A stretch of DNA of 64,000 bases from Pezizomycotina sp. ARF18 (Eukaryota > Ascomycota): assembly GCA_002224055.1 (NCBI GenBank), contig AZLU01000146.1:1-64000 (forward strand), written 5' to 3'. The notes under the pieces are model-generated. The model did not search any database. It was not told where the DNA came from and worked only from the letters and a program-made list of their open reading frames with translations. Position 1 is the first letter of the stretch; each line of letters begins with the position of its first letter. Shown here in pieces: positions 21,118 through 33,537 of this stretch. Made by a program: the position numbers and the translations under genes.

Positions 21118-21506
21118 ATGATGACTCTCACGATAACAACCCTCCCCTCGACGTCCTCTTCGTCATCCTCTTCCCGCCTCCCGACGAAATCGACCGGCAG
21201 TGCCTCTCCGCCACGCTGCGCGGCGTTCTAAAACGCGCTCCCTACACGCCTCCGACCTCCACCACCCGAGCAGCATCTGGCTCGACCGCGACGCCAGAAG
21301 TTCTTTACACCCGCATACTCCTCTCCCACGTCCGGAAACGTAAAGCGGCGGCTGGTTGTCTGCTGGACCTGCTGCAAGGTTAAAAACACCCGGAGTCGCT
21401 CGGTGCGTTCAAGTTATCGAGGGAAAAGGCGATGCTAGAGAAGAAGAGGATTGTGTGTTTGAGTGTGTTGGTGGACAAACGGTGTGGAGGGGCGCGCTAT
21501 AAGTAG
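21118..21506 (+). CDS. F-box/CxxC family copy 10, degenerate
   Basis: The ATG at 21118 is in CACCATG context. The F-box lies in a shifted frame as PPLDVLFVILFPPPDEIDRQ, then CLSATLRGVLKRAP. Another frame reads RLVVCWTCCKVKNTRS, one CxxC. The last frame gives HPESLGAFKLSREKAMLEKK, RIVCLSVLVDKRC to TAG at 21504-21506. The FLxRL helix is not recognisable. DRQCLS replaces the usual DRQSLR. Confidence 0.55.
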
Positions 21507-21574
21507 CTGAAAGGATTTTGGAGATTTTCGAAGACCACTAACCGGTCCACGTTTCGTCTCTGTTAACAAGACGC

Positions 21575-22181
21575 TTAATTGTTCAGTGTTTTAGGTACTC
21601 TCGGATGGAGAGAAGCAGGAGAAGTGGAAACCCGTCTGTCTGCGTTCGTAGCCGCATCATAACCAAAGACTGAAACACGCACAGCCCCTCGTTCACATGA
21701 AATAAATAATAAATACCCCCTCAAGTATCTTACTATCACCAAACTCCAACACCGCGCTGCGGTCCTGAACGTCCTCTCCCAGCAATCCCAGCACGCCGAA
21801 CCACTCGCGGCCCGCTTATAACTTAAACCCCCTCTTCTCCTTAATCTGAACGCATACGGACACACGCTATATAAATCTTCCTCTTTACATCTACAATCAA
21901 CTTTTTCAAAAACTCTTTTGTTCGCGGGGGTTGTGCCAGGAGGCGGGGTAGTGGTGCTTCCAGTACGGTGGTATTTGTTTTGGACGCGAGGGTCCATGTA
22001 CCGCGGAGGGATGGCCGGAGAGGGAGGTGGGAGGCAGGAGCGGAAAGAGGCGGCAGGGTAGCGGAGGGATTGGCGGTCGCATTCGGAGGGATATCCGAGA
22101 GGATTATGTGGAGGAGCTTCGAGGGGGAGAGAGAGGATGGAGCAGCGGCTTTCGATGTTGTCGTTTTGTTGGGTCCGTCAT
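21575..22181 (-). CDS. F-box/CxxC family copy 11, degenerate
   Basis: Minus-strand ATG at 22181 (MTDPTKRQHRKPLLHPLSPP). The F-box is split over frames: KLLHIILSDIPP, then ECDRQSLRYPAASFRSCLPP. The helix reads RTKEFLKKLIVDVKRKIY followed by IACVRMRSD, where the first CxxC has lost its second Cys. A later frame has SACWDCWERTFRTAAR, the second CxxC with the WER signature also seen in copy 6. The end is uncertain: the frame with CWDC runs to 21575, another stops at 21693. Confidence 0.55.
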
Positions 22182-23525
22182 TTTTGGTGTTGAAGCTCGC
22201 GTAATGAAAGATAAGCTATGGCCGTTAAGAGATCACGACTTTAGAGTTTGGATCTTGGAGGATAAGAAGTAGAAGCGGACGTGTATATAAGTTCTATGTG
22301 TCGCGATAGTTATTATTAAATATTAGGATGAACCAAGTTTGTAATAAGTCACCCTTTTTTTTAAGGCTTGACTCAATTGTCGGGGCTGACCTCTAGGCGA
22401 TGCACCGTCAACGAGATCTGGTGACCTCGCCTCCAGATTCTTCTTCAGCTTTCTTCTCTTCGTATAAACTAGTACAAACACCTGTCACACTTGAAGCAGA
22501 CTCTACGTGTCTAAATATAATTACTTACTTCTTTCTTTACATAGCTATCATTGTGCTAGCTGAGCACGCGCAAGTATTTATTTGATCGCGGTCCTTTCTT
22601 AATTGACTGAAAGAGGATGTGATTTTATAGAGAATAGTTCCAAAGTGTTCCGATGCTGTATTTTGCTAGCAAAATACGGTACACTCAGTCCGTTCCTGGC
22701 CGAGCAGGGCTAATCTGTGGTAATACGGAAGCTGAAGCTTCTTCACTCGTCGAGCGGTAAGGCTTTGAGCTACTTATGTCCACATCTTTCGCCTTATTAG
22801 CCAAATCAGTGTAAACTAATATTTATTAAAATATTCTTCCATAATTTATTACATTTATTAGCAGAAAGAAAGAAAAGATCCGCAAAGTAGGGAGAGATAT
22901 TCAATCCCAATGGTTATGCTGGTAACCACCCGACAGCGCCTCAACTGGCTAACTTCCACCCGCCTCCGGCCGCTGCCAGTACCCGAGCGGCTCTCTTCGC
23001 GCGCTGATCCAGCTCTTACAGTAACTCTCCGCCACATCGCGAGCTCAACCCAACCGTAAAATTCCCTCCAACACACCGGTAGCGCTACTAACCTCCAATC
23101 CCGAAAAACACCTAGCCGTCCCCGCAGCTAGAAAGAGGGCGTTGGAAGCGAACACAACCGTTGTTCCCACGATCTTCTGCTGTTTCGCTATTCGAGGCTG
23201 TAATCGGGTGGGAAAGATAGGGAGGTGAGAGGTTACCGATGCCCGGAGTAAACCCGCGCTCGAGCGGGAGGTTTAAGTACACTGACGGCCGTCCGTTTTC
23301 AGATTTTAATCCTTCGATGGTTAAAGGTTGTAAATCGTCCGAAAATGTATCGGTTCGGGTATGGCGTATGGTATCCAGCGGCATTAATACGTGGAATACT
23401 ATATCGTAACTAATTTCCCTCGTCGGACTGCTTTCTTCAGAGTGCGCTGATCCATTCATCGTAGAAAACTTCTGCCGTTTCTCAAGCGTACTCCTCGCAT
23501 CCCGTAGTCGCGAAAATAGCTTCAT
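22182..23525. other. no gene seen
   Basis: A 137-residue minus-strand frame (23112-23525) has no recognisable motif. Confidence 0.35.
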
Positions 23526-23889
23526 CTAATCATCATATTTTCCACAATAATTCGATTCGGCAGACTCTCCTCGCTTTCTCGGTGATGCGGTGGAAGCCGG
23601 GGTACCAGCTTGTATCGGGTGGTATACGAATATCTTATGGTTGAGGGGAATTATTGTCGTCGTCGTATTCGACGCTTTCATGCGGATGTAGTCGTACACA
23701 TGCTGCGCGAAGGATTCTTGGAAGAGGAGGGCGTTTTGTTCGCGCTGCTGCTGCTTTCGATGTCTTCGAGCGGGAGGGGAGGTTGTTGTTAGGGTGTCTA
23801 GGCCTTTGTATATGCGGAACCAGAAGGCGGCGGAGGCGAGGGAGGTTAGGAAGGGAGTAGGGGTCTATTTTTGGAGTTGCGGGAGACAT
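23526..23889 (-). CDS. small unrecognised protein
   Basis: The minus-strand ATG at 23889 starts MSPATPKIDP. After one frame change the text reads PFLTSLASAAFWFRIYKGLD, then QQQREQNALLFQESFAQHVY and DYIRMKAS, ending at 23526. A hydrophobic segment is followed by a Gln/Glu-rich helix. It may be a small membrane-attached protein. No family recognised. Confidence 0.35.
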
Positions 23890-25287
23890 TTTTGAGATGA
23901 ATATCTTATTTGGATGTTTAATCTGAAGCATTTTCCTGAAAGAAGAAGGTAGAGCAGAAGGAGGAGGTAAGAGGAGGAAGTCTCCTGGAGGAGTTTTATG
24001 GAGGCGTGTGATCATGCTACTGACGATTGAAGAATGGAAATTCGAGCAATTGACGAAGCATTTTATGTATCTTTTACGGACTGTGGAGAAGCATAAGAAA
24101 GATATCGGTTGAATTATCGATAAAAGCCAAATGCCCACCATCAATGTTGTTGAATCGCTGTAGGTGATGAATGGGGGGTGTCCGGGTGCGGAATGCAAGC
24201 AGACGTGGCAGGATATGAACCGAGGCCCGAACGTGAAGACAGAAAGATAACGATCGATGATGATGTACGACCACGTACAAGAAGCCATTCCTATTTAACT
24301 TGTAATACGGAATAGAAAACGGTTTTTATTTGTTTTGCCAATGTTTGAATCGCTCAATGTTAGAGATGGTTACTGGTAGGGATGATTTGGCATATGCGGG
24401 TGATTGACATTTCGTGCTCAGCAAGGGCACATCCATCGTCAAGGTTGCCTCGGTGCCCCTGTAAGGGTTTTGTTGTCTTTTTACCTTTGGAGATTCCTCA
24501 AATCTCATGATGATGACGTACCTCATCAAAGAAAGAAAATCAACGTGGTATTGTAATAATCAATCGGTTTCGGCGAAATTACTGCGTCGTGATAATCGCG
24601 GAAAGCCAACGTATAACAGCAGATCATTGGATTATTTGAAGAGACCGATTCGTCTCATCGAAAGTTCGGCTATACCTCCTCCCGCGGGTGACCGTCTTTC
24701 CCCACCACCAGCCGAAATTCCGGGGAGATCGTGGGCACCTAAGCGAATGTCTAAAGACCGAGATCGCGCTGATTTCGCGTCGGCAAGCTATTTCAAGAAA
24801 CCCCATGATCTTCAAGATGCAGACGAAACCTGAGATGTTACTCTCTTCTCCAGGGAAATTGTAATGGTCCCATACAATTTCTAGCTAGATGTTATTTTCC
24901 ATTCTACTCATATGGTAGACGTGTCCTTGCATTTTTTCGTCACGCCAGCAATGCAAAATCATCAGTATCATTCAAGGAGAAAGAATAAAAAAAAAAGCGA
25001 TCGGTAGCAGAAAGACCTTCGGAGCTCTCTAAGAATCGATTCTAGCATATTTACATAGAAAAATTACCTATCAGCAGTTAAAGGAATAAGTAACATCAGA
25101 AATCTATCGTCCATGGTTCATTATATCCCGACATCGCTATCATCAACCTGCATCCCCTCCCGAACCTCTTCCTCGCCTTCTTCACCCAGCCGACCTTCTC
25201 AACCCCTTGGTCCGCTACTCTTCACGGCTCCAACGTATGCCTAATCTCCCCGCGATAATACCGCTGCTAAACTCCGTAACGCGTGCT
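23890..25287. other. no gene seen
   Basis: A plus-strand frame of 25.13-25.38 kb is open and Leu/Pro-rich but matches nothing known to me. Confidence 0.35.
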
Positions 25288-25998
25288 TTATTCCCCGGAC
25301 CCGCTTACTCGATTGAACGACGACTTATCACCAATGTCGTCGCAGTCTTCTTCTTCGTCGTGCCGCCGCTTCCTGCTACGGCTTAGGTACGTTATCGTCG
25401 GCGTAACGGTGGGAAAGACGGTCGGCGGAGTATACGCTTCTGTAAGATGTAACGGAATGAGAGGCGAGGAGTTAGGCGATAACCCGCTGTGGATTTCTAG
25501 GTCAGTGCGCGTTATATCCATCTGAACGGCGGATGGTTGTCGGGCTGCTCTAGTTGCGGATTTGAATTTCCGAAGACCAGCGAGGCGCGGGGAAGAGCGG
25601 AGTGCGCGGTCGGCCGTTTTCTTTGCCTTTGGTAGTTTGCGGCGGATACTTCGGCGTGTGGGCCTGGTGAGTTGTAGCTTGTTCTGACTCTCTTGTTGGA
25701 TGTTGGTTGGACGGGTTGGTTTTCAGCTCCTTCGTCGTTGGCTTCGTTTTCACGCTTGCGCTTGCGAGTGAGAGGCGTCGGGACGATCATTTATCGTCCG
25801 TGGCAGCGGATTCCGGTATATTCAAGGCCCTCCCGTGGATCTGTAGGACTTCAGTGAATCGGACACGCTTTTTGATATCTGTGGTAGGTGTTTTTATCTT
25901 CTCTTCTTTCGTAGAAGAAGGCATCTGGTTCTCGTCCTGCAATTGCTGCGCTGCCGCAGCTGCTTGTTTCGCTCTTCTGACGCCAACGTTCTAGCCAT
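25288..25998 (-). CDS. Lys/Arg-rich, probably nuclear protein with an RVxF-type motif
   Basis: The ATG at 25998 opens MARTLASEER. One frame over the text is AKQAAAAAQQLQDENQMPSS, then DIKKRVRFTEVLQIHGRALN. KKRVRF fits the RVxF docking motif of protein phosphatase 1. A further frame (from 25790) gives LTRKRKRENEANDEGAENQP and SNKRVRTSYNSPGPHAEV. A last frame ends with RSRKRRHDEEEDCDDIGDKS near 25300. Several basic clusters look like nuclear localisation signals, and an acidic patch follows the last one. Intrinsically disordered; no fold recognised. Gene order and strand agree with the similar proteins downstream to 31.6 kb. Confidence 0.5.
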
Positions 25999-27182
25999 GT
26001 TAGTTGTTTTGGTTGCTTTGTATTTTGTTTTGTTTCTGCTTTTTCGAAATTCTACGATGGAGTTCGTGAACCTCCGTAGGAAATCCGTGATCATTATCAC
26101 TTTATAAAAAGGAATTGAGATGAGAATCTTCTTGTATAAGGGACCAGGACAGGGAACATATGACGGCGGGAAACCTCGTGTGCTTTATATACAGCGAGGA
26201 CGGCGCGGGCCGCAAATTTGATATCGTCGGTCTCGCGAGCCTGGAAGTGGTGTGATTGGTCGCGTTCGGGGAACTGACGTGGCGTGATAATAAATCCGGG
26301 AAAAGACGTGTTGGCAGTGCGCCGGAATGACTTGGCGGCTTTTCTCAGAAAACCCCCCTAAAACCCAACGTCAGAGCTCTCTGCTCTCCTCGGACCGTTT
26401 CCCAGATATTCGGGATATGGAACCGCGAGATTGTAATCGATAATATAGTCCCTAAAGGTGATTTTTGCTAGATAGACAGCGATGTTTTTCTCGCCTGACA
26501 TGATGGAGGATTGTTGTAGGCCTATATATATGGTCCCTCATTTGTTTCTCTATGGCTGCCAATCGGCCTCGCCACGTTTGCGCTGCTGTATTAATGTATC
26601 GCGCTCTTATTATATTCTCATTCCTTGGCTATGATAAAAACGGACACGATCGGTCAGGAGCTATGAGAATGTTAAATTCCTTACTTGGATCACTGTCTAG
26701 GCTTTCTCCACGTAATACGATAACAAAGATCACTCTACGCTTAATTAGGGCGAATGCATAAAGACATTCCTTTTTGAATTTTCGGGCGGGGTAGTGCTTC
26801 GAATATTTCCGTTTACAAAGTACAACGGTCTACTCTACCTCAGTAAATAATATCTGATTTCTAGTTTACATGCACACAAGATAGACTGTTGTTATTTCCA
26901 AAGGGGTATTTCGCGTAATTGGAAAAAGAAAAAGAGAAGTTTGAGAAAGAATAAACAGAGAATGGGGAAGCTTGCCTGGTGTATAATATGCTGTACATGA
27001 CTTTTTCCAGGGTGCGCTCTTAGGCTCTGTCAAGGGAAGGGTTATGTCAATAATATACGTTAAAGAATCAATTAATCAAATAAGAGTCCTTATGTTAGTC
27101 TGGAGGAGACCAGAGTATAAGGTCTCGCGTAGGTTGAAACGACGTGCAATTTTTTATTTATTTATTTATTTATTTATTTGGT
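25999..27182. other. no gene seen
   Basis: AT-rich towards its right end, with a (TTTA)n microsatellite at 27150-27179. Confidence 0.4.
27150..27179. repeat. (TTTA)n microsatellite
   Basis: About seven TTTA units. Confidence 0.95.
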
Positions 27183-28404
27183 CTATAAATTCGCAATCTT
27201 ACGGCCGCAGACTGACATCCACTGCTCACCCACGCCAGTCGCCGGCATCTGAATGAACCGCCATATCTTTTTCATCGGTGTCGTCATGGCCTTGAGCCTG
27301 TTCAAGTGCTGCGGTGAACCCTTCCTGGCTAGCGTGGTAGTAGCTCTTAGGAGATTCTTAGATATTATCCGAAGGGTGATGCTGCATGGTAGTACGCTGA
27401 GACCTAACTTGCTGAGTAGCGCGTCGATATTTAAGAATTTTTTGCGCATGTCTGCTTGTGTCGTGGAGTCCTGAGGGCATCTTTGGGATATCGAGGATGC
27501 CGCGTATATTTTCGACGAACCTCTCCGGGAGTGTAATGATTCGGTAGCGAAGGTTTTGCGGCGTTTGTTCTTCTCCGGAATGCCGTGTAAGTCGGTAGTA
27601 ATGGTTATTTCGACCGTCCTTCGTTTTGATCTGAGATTTCCGTGATCTTGCGCTTGCGCGGCTTAGCGGCGGTAGCCGTAGGCCTCGTCGAACGCGCCTG
27701 CATCAAATTCTGCCGTTCATGGCTCTTACGCGCGTTATGTCCCGCGCCTTTACAGCTTTTAAACGCTTCAGCTCGAGTACTTTGTGTTTTGGTGTAGCTG
27801 TATTGTTCAAGTTCTGCGGTTGAGTAGCTTGCGGATCTTTCCCGCGAGACCATCTCGGGACGATGGTTCTAACAGAGGGATGTGGTCCCCTTTGATCCTC
27901 TTGCTAGTACGCGGTGACTCAGAGCCGTGATGATGATGATGATGGCGACGGTATGAGTAGCTAGTGGAGATAGTTCTGCGGATATACCAGGAGTATGGAT
28001 AGGAGTCTGAGATCCGTTCGGGGTACGCGGGTTCGAAATTAGCGAGGATGACTGTGGAGTTGGAAGACCGTGGTTTGGAGAGAGGAATATTAACTTGAGG
28101 TATTCATAGCACTAGCCATACGCGGCGTGGATCTTGGCCTAATCTCGGGCTCGGCAATGGACGACGCCGCCATTACTAGAGGATTGACCCATGGCGGCCC
28201 AGATGGCGATGCAAATGAAGTAGAAGTGCTTGGAGAAATCATCGAGTACGTCGTAAATTCCGAGGCTGCGGTACGGGTAATCCCCACCATTCGGGTATTT
28301 AGTCGTTTATTATCAGTCTGCTGGCGCTTTAACGACTCCGTTTTCGTGCGCTGATGCGCTTTCCCTTCTTCACTTTGAATCGCCTTCCTAACGGAGTATC
28401 CGCA
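27183..28404 (-). CDS. basic low-complexity protein, unrecognised
   Basis: Coding text is followed through several frames. KAIQSEEGKAHQRTKTES begins a frame open from about 28404 to 28090. Next come SKPRSSNSTVILANFEPAYP, then RRHHHHHHGSESPRTSKRIK, then KHKVLELKRLKAVKARDITR. KPRKRKITEISDQNEG lies near 27620, and HASQEGFTAALEQAQGHDDT near 27300. Basic clusters suggest a nuclear protein, and the His run comes from a GAT repeat. At least four frame changes and one substitution-type stop. The start is not clear. Confidence 0.4.
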
Positions 28405-28589
28405 GCCTTCCTTCTGGTGTCAGAGCCGGCGGTTAGAGTTCATTCGATCGGTTTTGAGTTCGAGGGATGCTGCGCCGTGCACGCTTCTGGTGCGGCAGAT
28501 TAGTCAATCAGTATGTAAAGCAGTAAGTATAGAAAGCGTATCTCGGAGAACAATAACCTGGTGAAAAAACCCTCGGTAGAAGTAACTAT

Positions 28590-29256
28590 TTTCAAAGCCG
28601 CTACATCGCGTTGCTGCTGCTCCGGCAGTATTATAATTCGCTGATGTCTCGTGCTTCCAAGTCAGAGGTCGCCGCTTGAAGGCTCGTAATAGCAGCGCCG
28701 TCATGATTCTGTTCTAGACTACTGCCTCTGAAAATAGCTCCTGGTACCGTCTTGTGCTGTAGAATTGCGACCTTCGAATGGTCAATTGGCGTATTTCCTG
28801 TGAAATGTACTAAAAGTTCTCTCTCGCCCTGTATCTGCAACTTCATCGCCACTCCAATCGACACAACATCACTTCCAGGTCCCGGCTTCGCAATCTCAAA
28901 CCCTTTGCCGAGAGATGCGCGATTGAGAGCTGATATGCGTATTCTCTCTTGTACATATTTTCAACATAATATAACGGCGATAACTCGATTTCTTATCAAT
29001 GATGGGCCTTCCAGTCGCTAATTCCTCAACCCGTTGTCCGTCACCGACAACAGCTGAATTCTGATGTGTTCCCCATTCGGTGCTTCTCTTCATCACGCAA
29101 CTTGCTCCGGTCGTCGTGCCTCTTGTGGACGTAGTGAGATCCGTCAGCCTTGGTGCTTCTCAGAGGCTTCGCACGGGCAATCATGAAGTCGTTCTCCCCT
29201 GGTCCAGGCGCGCCGGCTACCACTCTGTAGAGCTTGTCTAGGAATTGGCGCAACAT
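28590..29256 (-). CDS. unrecognised soluble protein of about 210 residues
   Basis: The ATG at 29256 opens MLRQFLDKLYRVVAGAPGPG, then ENDFMIARAKPLRSTKADGS, HYVHKRHDDRSK. Following frames give NSAVVGDGQRVEELATGRPI, MYKREYAYQLSIAHLSAKGF, EIAKPGPGSDVVSIGVAMKL and QIQGERELLVHFTGNTPIDH, ending SDLEARDISEL near 28631. The repeated GPG turns and alternating polar/hydrophobic text look like a folded domain. No family recognised. Same strand as both neighbours. About three frame changes. Confidence 0.45.
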
Positions 29257-30041
29257 AATGACATTTGCTTGGGGACGTGTAAAAGCGTGAAGAGCAATGT
29301 AGATGACAGGACTGTCCTCCGATCAGTAATGACCTCTAATCTAGTACGAAAGTTAATACAACGCAATTGAACAGGAAGTTCGAAGTATGAAAGAATAGAT
29401 TTCGGGCGGGTTCTCGTGTTAGCTATATTGATTAGCGTAAAGCGATATTCGTGTGTAATAGAAGTTTGTCGTGGTTATAAGCATAAGAATAAAGGACAGT
29501 TTTGTAAATAGTGAAAATGGATATTTTGAATATATATTTGGATCAAGTTGCAGGTTGAAGGGGAGTTGGTGATAATGAAATTTTGGGTTAAAAATCTTGA
29601 GGAATTTCAGCTGAGGATTTTTTCACTTGAAAAAAAAAAAAAAATTAGGCGTTAAGCTACCTCCCCTACGCTACGCAAAAACAGAAAGGAAGAAAAAGTT
29701 GCAGGAGCGTCTAACCAGACCAGCTAGGGATCATTATCCTCGCGTCCAAATCCGTTGTGAAATAAGGTGCTTAACCGTTACTAATTCACCGAAATCAATT
29801 GCTTGCAGTCTTTCTTTATGATACATGGTGTATAGCCTTAATCAATATCATCTCCATTCTCACCCATGGACATCATAATGACCAGGAGCCACTGGTATTG
29901 ACTATCTTATCTCGATATCTAATATCTTCTTTTTGAACTTTATTAGTTGATATAATCTCGTAAAAACCCCGACGTTTGCTGTTGCGTTTGGCAAACTGCT
30001 TCAATAGGCGCGCCAGGCAGCCTTGGTAGTTGAGCTTAAGT
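29257..30041. other. intergenic, no gene seen
   Basis: AT-rich, with an A15 run near 29631-29645. Confidence 0.4.
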
Positions 30042-31645
30042 CTAATCAGCAGTTCCACTTCCTTTTCCCCAGGTCACGATATTAAAGCTGCAATTGCATG
30101 CTCGAAATCTTTTTAGCCTTTCTTGCAATATTGGATCCTCATCTTCGTCATGTATCCGCTTCAGAGACGGGAGAAGTGAATCTGAAGTATTCACAGAAAT
30201 TTTCGCAATTGGTCGGAGGATATCATGATCCTCCTGTGCCTGTTCTTCTTCGAGGACTACCTTCTCTAACCTCTTTGCCTGTTGTGCGCCTCGTCACTGG
30301 GTCGTTAATTCTAATAACGATAATTTGTCGCGTTCATAAGTGTTAAACGTCGACGTCGTGTTCTGTTCTTCATTCATGGTGCAGTCAATGGTTGAGACCT
30401 GCTCTGGCGCAGTGGCATTCACCGCGTCTCCTCCGTGCGCCGTTTCACCTTCTTTACAGTGGATTTCATCGCTTGAAATGAATTCGTTAACTTCGTTGGA
30501 AGCAAAGATCTCCGATAGCCGTTGTCAAATTCATTCCCTTCAGGATCAAATTCGTGATCATCCTGAGGTTCCTTAATTTCCCCATCTTCAACATTAGTAT
30601 CGTTCCCTTCCCCAATATCTTCTGTTTCCTCTTCGTCATTGATATCCATTTCAGAAGAGTAACCAGACGATGTACTGGATCCGCTGGAGCTATCAGAATC
30701 TGAGTCTGCGCTGGAACTACCGAATGAACATTCCGATGTCTCGAAGAACTCAAGTATACCCGCTATCGTCTTCTTCGTAGTTCCTCTCGACCATTCGCCT
30801 CTTCAATATCCTGTTTCTGTCATATCATCTTCTGCGCCACGCTTTCGCTTCCGTTTTTCGCCTCCTGATGAGCCTAAAAAAGCTGCATTGTCTTCGTGGT
30901 TGTCATCCTGAATGATTTTAGGAATATAAGAGTAACCGTACTCAGTCGGCGAACGGAGCGGGTATAGATTGAGCCTTTTAGCCCAGAATTCTTTGTCTTC
31001 TAGAAGATGCTTGTGAAACTCTAGATGCTCTACAGCCTTTTTAAGCACGAAAAGGTCCTCGGGTGATCGCATTATGGCTTCAGCTTGTCCACTGGGTTCG
31101 AAGTTAGCACCATTTTTTATTCAGTGTTACCCTCTCTCTAACCATGTCATGATAAAAGAAATCCCGCTAGATGAGTATGTATCATAGATACTGTGCACTT
31201 ACGCAAGCTCAAGCGCACGTCGGCACTCCTGAAAAACCTCTTGATTTGCGGCTCTTTCAGCGTAACGAAAGGATCCATCTTCCCTTTCGTCGTCAAGAAC
31301 ACTATCTTTCCTTCAAAGCTATCATCGTCCACGCGCCTCTTCCAGAAGGACGAAGCAAGGGAGTCCGCCTTGTTCCCATTACTACAGAGATGGCATAATT
31401 CGCGTCTGAGGAGAACTTTTCTCTCATCAGCCTGCTCGAAGTCGAGGAGCTCGAGACATTCGCAGTACGGGAGCGGTTCGTGACCGTTAGGTTCTCGCGT
31501 CCAGAGATGAGGGAAGGCGCCGTCGAAGACGTCATAGTGGCCGCACTATATGATGAAGTCCTGTTGTTAGTTTAACGATCTCATATATCGGCGGAAACAA
31601 GAGGCGTACACTCACGCAAACGCTATAGACACAAACGAAGCACAT
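30042..31645 (-). CDS. Cys-rich N-terminus plus acidic/basic tail, unrecognised
   Basis: The ATG at 31645 lies in CCACCATG context. Exon 1 reads MCFVCVYSVC. A short intron (donor at 31615; acceptor at 31561 or 31546) leads to CGHYDVFDGAFPHLWTREPN, PLPYCECLELLDFEQADERK and LLRRELCHLCSNGNKADSLA, open for about 115 codons to LKEQ-like LKEPQIKRFFRSADVRLSL. The Cys/His spacing resembles small fungal proteins that open MCxxxxxxxxCGH, probably zinc-binding. A second intron (31092-31202, branch GCTAAC) precedes AEAIMRSPEDLFVLKKAVEH. The tail is acidic (DINDEEETEDIGEGNDTNVE), then coiled (QQAKRLEKVVLEEEQAQEDH), ending at 30042. Several frame changes. Confidence 0.5.
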
Positions 31646-33537
31646 GGTGGAAGAGACGTGTTGGTCAGTGAGTCTTGAACCAGGGTTTATAAAGGAGTGA
31701 ATACGGAACAGAAATATTCAGACACAAAATTTCGACTAGGAGAAACCATTTTATTATACCGTAGAGGCCGCTAATAGACCATACCTAACAAAGACATGCG
31801 AGAAAGTTCCGTGAGGCCATATGGCGATTGAGGTTCCCATTCAATCTCAAAGGAAGTGCGTTTAAGCTACAGTCGAAAGAATCATTGAGATGATGCTCTG
31901 GGGTTCCTGGACCAACTAAGCTAAGAGATACGTAATAGCGAGGAAGAATTCAAAGGAAGTAGAAGAGTTCTTATCTTTGGCTATTGCAGGAATCAATCAT
32001 TCCTTCAGTTTACTTCATAGCCAGAGCATGATATATATATAGTAGGCAAGATCCAGTAACTTACAGAGCTGGACGCTTTAATAAACAAAAAACCCGAAGA
32101 AAAATCTTATTTGAAGAAATCGCTAATCGGTACCCCCAGCAGACAAATTACCTTTTCATATTTGATAGCAATTAAGGACGAAATCATCCTTACCTATATT
32201 CACGATCTACATTTTTAGCGATGCCAATGACCCTCTCTATAGTCATACGAAAGGAAACTACGAAGAGATTGACCTGGAGTCATTTTTTGTCCACAGCAAG
32301 CCGAGGATCCTATGACAAGATCCCAGCAGTTCGCGTATTTTGAGTGTTCAAGGCGTCTTCTAGAGACTTGTCCAGAGCAATTATACCATTGAACGAGCTG
32401 TGAATCGAGCATTGCCATCGATGCATTTCTTCTCTGCTATATTATTGGCTCGTACGTTATCTGGCTTGCGGGCTTTGAGAGTTATAGAAATGGTGGCACG
32501 GCACTATAGTGGTTCCGCGTTCTCGGCGCGGACCGATGCCTATTAGGTTCCTTAAAACATGTGACATCGATCAGTCTCTACGCTCTCAAAAAAGTCAATA
32601 TGAGATAAACGAAGCGAAGGGGATAACCGGCTCACGGAAGTCTGAATCCCACGATGAGTAAATCTAAACTATCTGTAGCTGTACGGCTGAAAAGCCTTCC
32701 CTCAATCGTGGCTTCCACAGCTAGACACAAGAACAACTTGAAAAGAAACAAAGTCAATCTATCATTGCCGCCATGGAGGAGTGTCAACTAGCGAATAGAT
32801 ATCGAACCGTGATCAGACGTGGCAATTTGTGAGGTATTCGTGCACCGAGAATATCAATATGGACCACATGTGCATGAGCCGCGCCTATCCCGATGCGGAG
32901 GAATATCGATGCGGTCCGCATACGCATTCTCGTGCGTACGATACGGGCCGCATGTGCAGCGAGCTTGGCACTCGTTCAAACGTCCCGCCAACGCCACTCT
33001 TCAAAGGGTCTCGAAACCGAAATGACAAGAAGAGCGGGGTAACATAATTCACACTTTGATGTCAAAGAGATTTACCAGATTTCTTAGCGCAGAGGTCCAA
33101 GGAGACTTGTGGCCATCTGGATGCATTCCCTGAGGAACATAGTGTGTTCCTTTGAGACTGCGAACGAGCGCGGATAACGCGGATGAGAAGGACATGAGTA
33201 GCGTACTATTGCCATTCTCATCACGCGAATGTCCTTGGAAACTTGAATCGGAAGCTAATTTCGAATCCAGAGAACAAGACGAAGAATTGGGGAGAACAAA
33301 AGGCTACAAAGAGGGACGACGAGTATTTTGTCTATATATAAACCACTCATGAATCCCACCTTCAACATCCTACTATCTTTCATAAACAAACCTACTAAAT
33401 AGGATCATCCAATGCCTGGCAGAGCTCAAATACCTACCAATTTATCGTTTAATTGAATCATTTCCGCCAGATACCCGGACCTTCTTCCCATCCCACCTAT
33501 TATCTAGAGCCTTAGAACGATATTAAAACATAATTAA
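31646..33537. other. no gene seen
   Basis: A short Cys/His-containing plus-strand frame at 32829-33047 overlaps an imperfect repeat (TATGGACCACATGTGCAT, then TGCGGTCCGCATACGCAT) and is not supported. Confidence 0.4.

Noticed and set aside
23635-24288. 217-codon minus-strand frame
   Set aside because: Only the last part, from the ATG at 23889, looks like protein; the upstream part is hydrophobic text without a motif.
32819-33047. Small Cys/His-rich frame
   Set aside because: Coincides with an imperfect nucleotide repeat, which explains the recurring residues.
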